From: Adiantum capillus-veneris
Taxonomy: Eukaryota > Streptophyta > Polypodiopsida > Polypodiales > Pteridaceae
Length of the DNA: 64,000 nucleotides
Assembly: GCA_014529385.2 (NCBI GenBank)
Contig: CM043944.1
Coordinates: forward strand, 70,454,895 to 70,518,894
Direction: 5' to 3'
The notes under the pieces were generated by a model. The model saw nothing but the letters and a program-made list of their open reading frames with translations, searched no databases and was not told where the DNA came from. Every line of letters starts with the position of its first letter. The first letter of the stretch is position 1. The translations under genes and the position numbers were made by a program. Shown here one piece after another: positions 1 to 9,221 of this stretch.

Positions 1-2082
1 ATGTGTGAGGGACTACCCGAGTCCTGGAGATTATCTACTATTGTACCTCTTTTCAAGGAAGGGGACCCCACGGTACCAAGGAACTACCATACTATTATGA
101 TAGGGCACACATTGGCACGGCTGTATGCATCCATTCTTGAACAGCAACTGAGTAAATGGGCAGAAAATGAGGGCATACGAGCAGCAGGGCAGGCTGGATT
201 CAGGAGGGGTTTCTCCACTTTGGACCATATTCTTACACTCAGAGCCATTATTGAGGAGGGTCGGGCACATGGGAGACGGATGTATTGTTGCTTTGTGGAC
301 TTTCGCAAGGCATTTGACACAGTGCCGAGGGCCAGATTGATGCACAGGCTACTGAAGTTGGGAGTACCCACAGAGATCATATGGGGGATCATGGCTTTAT
401 ATGGCTCAGTGACCGGCCAGGTACGCACTCCTGAGGGGATTTCTGACATTGTTCATTCCACTATTGGAGTGAAACAGGGGTGTCCTTTGTCCCCTACACT
501 TTTTGGTATGTATGTAGATGAGGTCTCTGACTACATTGACAGAGAGGGTGACAGAGGCGCTCAGCTGGCAGGGACATGGATCCCTTTATTATTATATGCT
601 GATGATATTGTGTTAATGTCAGAGTCGCCAGAGGGCATGCAAAGACATTTGGATGCATTGCACAACTTTGCAGAGGATAGTGGACTGTCTGTGAACCTTG
701 GTAAAACCAAGGTTATGGTGTTTAACACCACACCACAGTGGGTCAAGAGATTGGCACCTACACTCGTATATGACCAGGACACTGTGTAGTACACAGATGA
801 ATATACATATCTGGGGGTGGTATTCACGGGACCGAGGTTTACCCTGAGGAGAGCAACAGAGACTAGACTATCCAGAGCCTATGCGGCATTAGGAGGGCTA
901 GAGAGGATGTGTTCGCAGGTTCAGTTTCAAGAACCACGAACAAAACTATGGCTCTTTGATACTTTGGTTGCTTCAGCTATGCTTTATGGGGTCCAAGTTT
1001 GGGGACCATCTGTGAATCATGACAGTTGGAGGAACATGGAGAGACCCTTGGTATTTATGATATCCCGGATGATTAGAGCCAAGGCTTCTGTACCACATGC
1101 GATTATTCGAGCGGAGGTAGCCACCCCTCCTATAGAGATTGAGGCTCTTACCAGATCAGTGTCCTTTATGCACAGTCTATGGGATACACATAGAGGTAGA
1201 TATACTAGACTGGCTCTTGAGTCCTCTTTTAGACAGTTAGCGATGCAGGGAGATGCATCATGTTGGTATGCACAGATGACCTCATGGTTTCAGAGGCATG
1301 GTCTCAGCATGGATAGATTGCCTCCCTTTCAGTATTCCCTGGATGCACCCTCCCTGCCAGTCACACGGACGGAGATCACTAGACTCATTCGTCAAGATCT
1401 TATACAGTTGGACACCAAGAGGACATAGGTAGAGCCGATACAGGAGTTGGGCACGAAGATGGCTTTCTACAAAGATCACCTTCTCCAACTTTCAGGGGAT
1501 GGGTTTGTGACTCGTCCGAACTACATGGACACTCATTTATCTCATGGTCTGCGATGTGCTATTGGTCAGATTCGCACATCCTCACACCAGCTGGAGATTG
1601 AGACGGGTAGATTCAGAGGGATACCACCAGAGTCTAGGATATGTCAACTATGCGGCAGAGAGCCAGAGACAGAGCTACACTACATATGCCATTGCACTGT
1701 GTATTATGAGATACGAGGGCGCTTCCATTGCTTATTCAGGGAGGGTTTTGGACCCCTAGATAGAGTCATGAGGTATCAGGATCAGAGATGCCTTGGCTTA
1801 TATCTACTTGAGCTACACCGACATAGAGACAGTCTGTTGGGGAGACATGGAGTACGACAGTCGCAGAGACAGATCACAGATTTCTTTGGATCGAGGGAGC
1901 CAAGAGACCAACCACCAGCACAGGGTTGTACCCGCATTCATACCAGAGGCACCCTCATTGATAGGGCGATTGAGCTCGGGAGATCGAGACGACCACGACC
2001 GAGACACACGAGCACACTACATCGACGGAGACTCCAGCAGAGGATCAGAGGCATTCTAGCACGACACCCAGATTGTCATTGA
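1..2082 (+). pseudogene. LINE ORF2 (reverse transcriptase part), copy A, two in-frame stops
   Basis: This is the 3' part of a LINE ORF2 polyprotein, which would make cDNA at a nicked target. The RT core shows motif A (FVDFRKAFD), motif B (KQGCPLSPTLFG) and the catalytic YADD box (about 597-608). A cysteine/histidine cluster (CQLCG then HYICHC) near 1650-1700 is a CCHC-type finger, as usual at LINE C-termini. The C-terminus carries QRQITDFF, a PCNA-interaction-type motif, then a basic Arg-rich tail. The frame is constant from 1 to 2082 but is broken by TAG at 787-789 (GAG in sister copies) and TAG at 1426-1428 (TGG in sister copies), so the copy is dead. The ORF is open at the left edge and its start is not visible. 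Confidence 0.92.
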
Positions 2083-2209
2083 GGGCCTATTCTACATTTT
2101 CACATTTCACATTTCACACTTCATTTCAGTTTTCATTTTTACTTTCAGTACTTTTTGTACTTGTACTTCAGACATTGTATTAGATGTGATCACCACTTTG
2201 TATCTGATG

Positions 2210-2240
2210 GTCTCATAGGTCATTTTGGCCTTTTGAAGAC
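2210..2240 (+). promoter_or_regulatory. LINE 3' terminal hairpin, copy A
   Basis: A 31-nt stem-loop in RNA sense: an outer GTCT/AGAC stem, an inner AGGTCA/TGGCCT stem with one G-U pair, and a TTT loop. It is followed by GTTAATAT and a CT tract. It recurs at the same place in every copy with an intact 3' end. The likely role is recognition of the RNA 3' end by the element's own RT, as in stringent-type LINEs; that role is inferred. Confidence 0.7.
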
Positions 2241-2506
2241 GTTAATATATCATTTCATTTCTCTTTCTCTCTCTCTCTCTCTCTTTGACCGGTGTAGGGT
2301 TAAGTAGGCAGTACGCGCAGGTCTGAGGAGTGAGCAGTACAGCAGTAAGAGCAGCATAGCAAGCAGACAAAGAAGCACACACAGCACTTTGTAGCAGCAC
2401 ATTTCACATTTCACACTTCATTTCAGTTTTCATTTTTACTTTCAGTACTTTTTGTACTTGTACTTCAGACATTGTATTAGATGTGATCACCACTTTGTAT
2501 CTGATG

Positions 2507-2537
2507 GTCTCATAGGTCATTTTGGCCTTTTGAAGAC
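2507..2537 (+). promoter_or_regulatory. LINE 3' terminal hairpin, duplicated copy
   Basis: Identical in sequence to the hairpin at 2210-2240. It lies in the second unit of the tandem duplication and is followed by the CT tract 2563-2610. Confidence 0.7.
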
Positions 2538-2555
2538 GTTAATATATCATTTCAT

Positions 2556-2610
<55 letters not shown>

Positions 2611-2614
<4 letters not shown>

Positions 2615-2939
2615 ACCGGTGTAGGGTTAAGTAGGCAGTACGCGCAGGTCTGAGGAGTGAGCAGTACAGCAGTAAGAGCAGCATAGCAAGCAGTCAAAGA
2701 AGCACACACAGCACTTTGTAGCAGCACAAAGAAAAGCTGCCCAGCGGCAGGGCAAGAAATGCAGAGAACAGCGATTCGCTACACACACACACAGACCTGC
2801 TGGCTGCCCATCACTGTAGAGGGTGATAGCTCGGGGCAGGCAACCACAGTAGGATAGGCGAGCGTGCAGAGGTAGCAGGGCACGGGCGCACAGGGTTGAA
2901 GGTCGAGCGGGGACTCGTGCAGAGCACACAGGGCTGAGG

Positions 2940-2942
<3 letters not shown>
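2611..2942. other. Unassigned segment between two CT tracts
   Basis: Non-repetitive sequence between the CT tracts 2563-2610 and 2943-3006. Its first 117 bp also occur at 2284-2400. No ORF of note. It may be the 5' leader of a LINE copy or older sequence trapped between insertions; I cannot tell which. Confidence 0.4.

Positions 2943-3006
<64 letters not shown>
2943..3006 (+). repeat. (CT)n microsatellite
   Basis: About 32 uninterrupted CT units directly before the 5' leader of LINE copy B. It is the likely insertion target, or the tail left by an earlier copy. Confidence 0.95.
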
Positions 3007-3010
<4 letters not shown>

Positions 3011-3235
3011 GCGTAGAAGGACTTCCTACGCGTAGCAAGTCCCCGACACCCCTCCTTTACCTACGCGTAGAAGGACTTCCCATTTCCTACGTTAAAGTTT
3101 AAAGTTTTTTAAGCTTTGAAATAAACTTTTAAAGTTTAAAGGTTTTTTTAAGCTTTAAAAAAATAAACTCTTGAGTTTGCCTTATTCTCAGTCCCTCACC
3201 CTAGTACCCTACCCCACATTTGTGGGGCGGGTTCG
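3007..3235 (+). promoter_or_regulatory. LINE 5' leader with three CTACGCGTAG palindromes
   Basis: The perfect palindrome CTACGCGTAG occurs at 3007-3016, 3026-3035 and 3061-3070. The first and third are followed by AAGGACTTCC. Two imperfect AT-rich repeats built on TAAAGTTTAAAG follow at about 3090-3170. LINE leaders carry internal promoters, so these are candidate binding sites; no known factor was matched. Confidence 0.5.
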
Positions 3236-4396
3236 ATGGATCCGCCTACGGAAGGGGAAGGGCCGGGTGTAGATAGCTACACCACCCCAAAAAAAACGAC
3301 GACTACTTTCAAACGGAGAAACGGAGATACTGTGCTATCTCCAAGATCCTTACCAGTTGGGAAAACCTCCAGGATACATGATGAGCTACTGATGGAGAAG
3401 GTCCAGGTGATGCTCAAATCAGAGCTAAACTATATGAGGGATGAAATCAGGAAGGAAATGCACGCGAACGCTGAGAGCTACAGGACCTCCATGTATGGAG
3501 ACATGATGAGAGAACTAAGGAGAGAGATCCGGGGGGTACAGAATGAGGAAATTCAGATCGTGAAAACGGAATTACGAAACCTAATCAAGGCCGAAGCAAA
3601 TGTAACAAAATGCGTTATGCAAAAGAAACTCGATGAGGCAGTAGCAAGTTTTGAAGCATGGAGAACAAATATGGAAAAGCACATGGGGGAAAGAGATGCA
3701 ATAATCGAGGAGCTAAAAGGAGAACTTGCGGCTTGCAAATCTGCAACTAAGGAGAAGGGAGACGACCAACCTTCGGTGTTGAAGGAGCTCGAGGACGTGA
3801 AGGATCAGATGAAAGCTCTACGGGAAGGAGATGAACAAAAATCGAAAACGGCATCTACATGGGCGGAACATCTTGTTAAGACACAAGAAAAGGTTGAGGA
3901 AGAAGAGAAATGGATTGAGGATGCGAAGAAAGGGAAGGCCCAAATGCCTGAGACCACACCTACCTCCACCATTATTGATATGACCATTGAGGAAGAGCAG
4001 AAAAGGAAGAATCGGGCTCTGCATGTGCGGGTCATAGGAGTCAAAGACAAAGAGAATGTAGATGAAGAAGTGAGGGAACTGCTACAACGCATGGGCATCA
4101 CAGAGCCTACTCACACAAGTGCATGGAGAGTGGGCAAGAAAGGAATCGACGAGAAGGGAAACGTAAAGGATAGGGCACTTATTCTTCGCTTCCCGAATAT
4201 AGAAATAAGGAAAGAATTTCTAAAGAAGAGGCCAACTCTTAAGAAAACCGGTATTTTCCTGGGAGATGACCTTACATTGGCACAAGTGGCACACATGCAA
4301 GAGTTGATGCCAGAGATCAGGGCAGCAAGAGAAAAGGGGAAAATCTCCTTTTATAGAGGAGGGAAAGTAGTGGTTCTGGAAAAGCGCTCATCATGA
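3236..4396 (+). CDS. LINE ORF1 protein: coiled coil + RRM-like + C-terminal domain
   Basis: Intact 386-residue ORF. ORF1 proteins bind the element's RNA and act as nucleic-acid chaperones. Residues about 45-235 are rich in heptad-spaced E, K, L and I (predicted coiled coil). A block from about 255 (RALHVRVIGVKD ... HTSAWRVGKK ... RALILRF) resembles the RRM of animal-type L1 ORF1. The last 70 residues (FLGDDLTLAQ ... GKISFYRGGKVVVL) resemble the L1 ORF1 C-terminal domain. No CCHC knuckle is present, unlike most flowering-plant L1 ORF1 proteins. The first ATG in the frame lies about 230 bp after the CT tract. The stop TGA at 4394-4396 is followed in the same frame by the ORF2 endonuclease. Confidence 0.88.
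   Translation: MDPPTEGEGPGVDSYTTPKKTTTTFKRRNGDTVLSPRSLPVGKTSRIHDELLMEKVQVMLKSELNYMRDEIRKEMHANAESYRTSMYGDMMRELRREIRGVQNEEIQIVKTELRNLIKAEANVTKCVMQKKLDEAVASFEAWRTNMEKHMGERDAIIEELKGELAACKSATKEKGDDQPSVLKELEDVKDQMKALREGDEQKSKTASTWAEHLVKTQEKVEEEEKWIEDAKKGKAQMPETTPTSTIIDMTIEEEQKRKNRALHVRVIGVKDKENVDEEVRELLQRMGITEPTHTSAWRVGKKGIDEKGNVKDRALILRFPNIEIRKEFLKKRPTLKKTGIFLGDDLTLAQVAHMQELMPEIRAAREKGKISFYRGGKVVVLEKRSS
4394..4396 (+). promoter_or_regulatory. ORF1/ORF2 boundary UGA-CGG, candidate readthrough stop
   Basis: ORF1 ends in TGA followed by CGG TGC GAG ACC TAT GGG, and the same frame runs on without a stop into the endonuclease motif IAAWNCNG. The ATG that overlaps this TGA is in another frame and reaches TAA within 20 codons. 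The first in-frame ATG (4544) would cut off the endonuclease N-terminus. UGA-CGG is a known leaky context in several plant RNA viruses. The same TGA-CGG and next codons are kept in copy C (9219-9221). Confidence 0.55.
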
Positions 4397-7300
4397 CGGT
4401 GCGAGACCTATGGGGCGACGCTCCGGATAGCGGCGTGGAATTGTAATGGATCATATAGACTAGATGTAGGTGCCTTTGAAGACAACTTTAGGGACAGAGA
4501 CATAGTTTTCTACTCAGAGACACACCAGATACCGGGACAGCTTATGCCACATGTGAAGGGGTATTTATGGGAAACAGCTGGTCGACCAGACAAGAGATCT
4601 CTGCGAGGTAGCCAGGGTTCAAGAGGAGTAGCTATCTTATTTAAAGAGGAGCTGAAACCACTACTACAGATTATCAGGAAAGATGAACAAGCAAGGTATA
4701 TGTGGGTGAGAATGAGAGCCGAGACAGGTAGATTTCTATATATCACTATATGCTACTTCCCTCCAAGTACATCAGTCTATCCTCACCTAAAGGACAGTCC
4801 CCTTTCTCCATATTGAATAATGACATATGGGAGTTCTCTAGAGATGGAGACATCGTTCTCTTAGGAGACTTTAATGCCAAAACGGCCAACTCTCAAGCAG
4901 TATTCTATGATACTTATGAGGAAAATGCTCAAAGAAGTGGAGTTATCACAGGAGGGGCTTACTAGAAACTCACAAGATAAAGAACACATTGAATATGGGA
5001 GACATCTCATGGAAATGGCAACTACACATGGTTTGGCCATACTTAATGGTCTAGAGAATTTCCCTTTATCTGGGGGATTCACATGCTTCCCGCACAGGCA
5101 TGGGGCCAGTACAGTGGATTATGTCATGACTTCACCAAGCTTTATTTTTAGTATCGAGGACTTTAAGGTGGGACCCAGACCGGTTGGGATTGCAGTGGAT
5201 CATGCTCTCTTGACCTTATCAATCTCCTTCCAATACAATGCCTCTCAAGTACAAAGGAAGAAGACTGATTCAGTCTATGTGGAAAAGATCTACAACAGGA
5301 TGTGGGCAGCCGAGCCAGTATATACTGTAGAGGAGATTACTTCTCAGCTAACAGAGATACTACATGGAGCAGCACAAGAGGCATACCCACATACTCAGCC
5401 TGATCAAAAGAGAGGATCTGGGAACATGCCTCAAAACAGTTGGTACAACGAGGAATGCAGAGAGACGAGAACCCAGGTCCAAAAAGAGCTTACACTTGGG
5501 ATTATCACATATAAGCAGTCTCAGATTGCTCTTTGGCATATAGTACGTCGCAAGAAAAGGGAATTTTTAGCCAAACTGGAGAAGGATTTATATCAGCTCT
5601 TCTTGAGTCAGGACTCACATGAGGCCTGGCGTTTATTTCACGAGCACTCATCGCCTCCGACAATTACTTCTCCTAAGATTTGGGGTCAATATGTAACATC
5701 ATTATATACAGTATCTGGACAGCCTCCATTACCAGATCCGCTCGAGCCATTCCCTGCTACTAGTATTTTCTTTACTACGGAAATGGTGGAAAAAGCCAGT
5801 GATAAGATGAAGACAAGAAGAGCATATGATCGTGAGGGTTTAGTAGCAGAACATTTGATCCATGCAAGGGATCTACTTTCAGAAGTCCTTGCTTGTCTGT
5901 TTAATCGGGTCATGTGTGAAGGATTACCTGAATCTTGGAAATTATCTACTATCGTACCTATTTTCAAGTCAGGGGATCCTATGATACCCGGGAACTACCG
6001 TACCATTATGGTGGGTCACACATTGACCCGACTGTACGCATCCATTCTCGAACAAAAATTGAGTAAATGGGCAGAGAATGAGGGCATAAGGGCAACAGGA
6101 CAAGCTGGATTCAGGAGGGGTTATTCCACTTTAGATCATATTCTTACGCTCAAAGCCATTATTGAGGAAGGAAGAGCAAGCGGGAGAAGGATGTATTGTT
6201 GCTTTGTGGATTTTCGGAAAGCTTTTGAGACAGTACCAAGGGCAAGATTGATGCGCAGAAAGCAAGAGTTAGGGGTCCCCAAAGAGATTATTTGGGGGAT
6301 CATGGCCTTATACAGGTCAGTAACTGGTTATGTACGTACTCCAGAAGGGGATTCCGACATTGTTCATTCCACCATTGGAGTAAAGCAGGGATGCCCACTG
6401 TCCCCTACTTTATTTGGTATGTATATAGATGAGGTATCAGATTACATTGATAGAGAGGGTGACAGAGGTGCTCAACTTGCAGGGTCATGGATCCCTTTGT
6501 TGTTGTATGCAGATGATATTGTATTGATAGCAGAATCACCAGATGGAATGCAGAGGCAGTTAGATGCGTTACATAAATTCGCAGAGGACAGCGGACTGTC
6601 GGTAAATTTGGGTAAAACCAAAGTTATGGTGTTTAACACCACACCGCAGTGGGTTAGGAGATCGGCACCTACATTTGCATATGGCCAGGATACAGTAGAG
6701 TACACAGATGCATACACATACCTTGGTGTGGTATTTATAGGACCGAAGTTTACTCTTAAGAAAGCAGAGGATGATAGATTGTCAAGAGCTTCTGCGGCCT
6801 TGGGAGGGTTGGAGAGGATGTGTTCACAAGTGCAGTTTCAGGAACCACGAACAAAAATTTGGCTCTTTGATACTGTGGTGGCTTCGGCTATGCTTTATGG
6901 GGTCCAGATTTGCGGACCATCTGTGGATCAGGATAATTGGAAGTCAATGGAGAGACCTTTGGTATCTATGATTTCCCGAATGATTAGAGCCAAGGCCTCC
7001 GTACCACACACAATTACCCGAGCGGAACTAGCTGCCCCTCCGATAGAAATTGAAGCTCTTACCAGATCAAGGTCCTTTATACACGGTTTAATTGCCGATA
7101 TACTAGATTGGCCCTCGAATCCTCTAGACAATTAGCAATTAAAGGAGATAAATCATGCTGGTTTCCAAAACTGTCCTCGTGGTTTCAGAGACACGGGTTC
7201 AGTATGGAAAGATTAGCCCCCTTCCAATACTCTCTTGAGGCTCCATCACTGGCAATCACACGAACGGAGATTAATAAAATCATTCGCCAGGATCTTATAC

Positions 7301-7995
7301 AATTGGACACTAAGAGGACATGGGTAGACCCTCCACAAGAATTGGGCACGAAGATGGCCGACTACAAAGAAAACTTCCTACAGATATCTGACGATGGTTT
7401 TGTGATTCGCCCGAGCTACATGAATACCCACCTGTCTCATGGTTTGAGATGTGCTATTGGTCAGATTCGTACATCCTCACACCAGCTGGAAATTGAATTT
7501 GGCAGATTTAGGGAAATCCCACCTGAGAGCAGAATTTGCAAGTTATGCGGAATGGAGCCGAAGACAGAATTACACTACATATGTCATTGCACTGTATACT
7601 ATGAGATACACGGGCGTTTCCATTGCCTATTTAAAGAAGGCTTTGGACCTCTAGATAGAGTCATGCAATACCAAGATCAAAGGTGCTTAGGCCTGTACCT
7701 ACTGGAACTACATCGGCACAGGGATAATCTAATGAGAAGACAAAGAGCACTACAGCCTCAGAGGCAGATCACAGATTTCTTCGGATCGAGAGAAGCAGGA
7801 ATGGAAGGAGAAGCAAGAGGCCAGCAGCGAGCACAAAGGAGTACCCACATTCAGACCAAAGGCACCCTCATTGACAGGGCGATTGAGCTTAGGAAATCAA
7901 GACGACCACGACCGAGATGCAGAAGCACACTTCACCAGAGGAGATTACAACAAAGGATTAGAAGCATTCTAGCCAGACACCCAGAATGCTCCTAA
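4397..7995 (+). pseudogene. LINE ORF2 (APE endonuclease + RT), copy B, three frameshifts
   Basis: ORF2 nicks target DNA and reverse-transcribes the element RNA. Endonuclease motifs are visible in order: AAWNCNG (about 4436), SETH (about 4515), LLGDFNA (about 4860), STVDYVM (about 5110) and VDHALL (about 5195). RT motifs follow: FVDFRKAFE (about 6205), KQGCPLSP (about 6380) and LLLYADDIVL (about 6495). Then come a CCHC finger (CKLCG ... HYICHC, about 7537) and QRQITDFF near the C-terminus. Compared with copy C, a 1-bp loss near 4785 and a 1-bp gain near 4924 compensate each other. A deletion near 7090 shifts the frame into 7108-7995. There is little stop-codon decay, so this copy is younger than C. 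Confidence 0.9.
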
Positions 7996-8095
7996 GAAGT
8001 TTATCTAATACTTTGTATTTAGTTTTTCGCATTTATTTTCACACTTTCACACTTTTCAGACATTGTAACAGATTCACCACTTTTGATTCAGTTTG

Positions 8096-8126
8096 GTCTC
8101 ATAGGTCACTCTGGCCTTTTGAAGAC
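8096..8126 (+). promoter_or_regulatory. LINE 3' terminal hairpin, copy B
   Basis: Same 31-nt stem-loop as in copy A, with loop CTC instead of TTT; both stems are unchanged. It precedes GTTAATATAAC and the CT tail. Confidence 0.7.
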
Positions 8127-8140
8127 GTTAATATAACATT

Positions 8141-8143
<3 letters not shown>

Positions 8144-8195
<52 letters not shown>
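8144..8195 (+). repeat. (CT)n tail of LINE copy B / start of copy C
   Basis: About 26 CT units joining the 3' end of copy B to the 5' end of copy C with no other sequence between them. Confidence 0.95.
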
Positions 8196-8198
<3 letters not shown>

Positions 8199-8226
8199 GG
8201 ATTCAGTGGGCAATTCTGTGTGCGAA

Positions 8227-9221
8227 ATGGTAAGTGAGCCCGATACATCTCTTGAACAACAAAACATGGAAGCTATCTCCCCTGCACATGACCCTGCACA
8301 GGACACAGAAGCCGTCAATGTCTCACCTGTTTGCAAGTCGCGAGCAAAGGCAACCTTCATGCTCACGAACAAGCGGATGGCGCAGAGGGAGAGGGAAATG
8401 AAGGAGTGGAAAACACACATGGAAGGATGGTGGAAGGAGAAGGCCAACCTCCTTCAGATGGTCTTCAATAAAGGCGCACAATGGAAGAAGGAGAAAGAGA
8501 GCCTTAACGCAGAAATACAGACACTCAAAGAAGAAGTCTCAACCCTCAAACAGGAGAACCCAAACGCCGAGGTACGGACACTCAAAAAAGAAGTCTCAGC
8601 CCTTAAACAAGAGCTTGCTGATAATGTAAGCAGTGGACTAGAGGAAGGCGAATTTCAGCCCTCGGTAATAGAGGAAATCAAGGAAATCAAGGAAATCAAG
8701 GAAAAGGTACGGATGATCACAGAGGAAGAGAAATTGAGTGTGGCAAAGACATCTTCATGGGCGGAGATGATAACAAGGGCATAGAAAAAGGCGGACGAGG
8801 CCGAAAAATGGATTGAGGTCGCCAAGAAAGAGGAAGGTCAAGAAACTCCTTGTACACTGACGCTTATCAACATGACCCTCCAAGAGAAACAAAGAAGGTG
8901 GATGCGAGCACTGCATGTGAGAGTGACCGGTCTCAAGGACATAAACAATGTGGAGACAGAGGTCACAAGCCTTACATCCATGATGGGGATGGAGAAGCCT
9001 TTGCACACAAAGGCATGGAGGGTAGGTAAGAAAAGTAGGAATTCCTGAGGAAGAGGCCTACTCTCAAAAATACAGGTATTTTCCTCGGTGATGACCTGAC
9101 TCTCTCACAGCTCGCACATATGAGAGAGGTAATGCCAGAGATTACAGCAGCAAGGGAGAAGGGAAAGATAGCCTTCTACAGAGATGGATGGGTGGTGATT
9201 TTAGAGCGGCGCACTGCATGA
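8227..9221 (+). pseudogene. LINE ORF1, copy C, broken
   Basis: Homologous to ORF1 of copy B, with a shorter and different coiled-coil half (E/K-rich, with internal repeats around LKEEVSTLKQE) and the same C-terminal RRM-like half. The first ATG is at 8227; an upstream GTG has no support. A TAG at 8782-8784 interrupts the frame. A deletion near 9040 removes about 25 residues and shifts the frame; the C-terminal end then runs to TGA at 9219-9221. That TGA-CGG boundary is identical to copy B. Confidence 0.82.

Larger units (their letters stand above)
1..2283 (+). mobile_element. LINE copy A, 3' part (enters from left edge)
   Basis: This is a non-LTR retrotransposon copy whose 5' portion lies outside the window. 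It contains the reverse transcriptase and C-terminal part of ORF2, a 3' untranslated region, the family 3' hairpin (2210-2240) and a terminal CT tract (2266-2283). It belongs to the same family as the copies at 3007-8195, 8196-13103, 13104-14724 and 14725-14929, all on the same strand and joined head to tail. No poly(A) tail is seen; the CT tract takes its place. Confidence 0.9.
2104..2727 (+). repeat. Tandem duplication of LINE 3' UTR + CT tract + 117-bp segment
   Basis: Unit 1 is 2104-2400 and unit 2 is 2401-2727. Each contains the LINE 3' UTR, the hairpin, a CT tract and a segment starting TTTGACCGGTGTAGG. The units are nearly identical except that the CT tract of unit 2 is about 30 bp longer. 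The junction at 2400/2401 shows a short CAC microhomology, consistent with slippage or unequal exchange rather than a new insertion. Confidence 0.85.
3007..8195 (+). mobile_element. LINE copy B, near full length
   Basis: A 5.2-kb non-LTR retrotransposon with a leader (3007-3235), an intact ORF1 (3236-4396), ORF2 in the same frame after a single TGA (4397-7995, frameshifted), a 3' UTR with the family hairpin (8096-8126) and a CT tail (8144-8195). Both ends lie in CT tracts, so a target-site duplication cannot be told apart from the microsatellite. It is the most complete copy in the window. Confidence 0.88.

Noticed and set aside
8206-8226. GTG at 8206 as start of LINE C ORF1
   Set aside because: Eukaryotic initiation at GTG is unlikely; ATG at 8227 is in frame and close.
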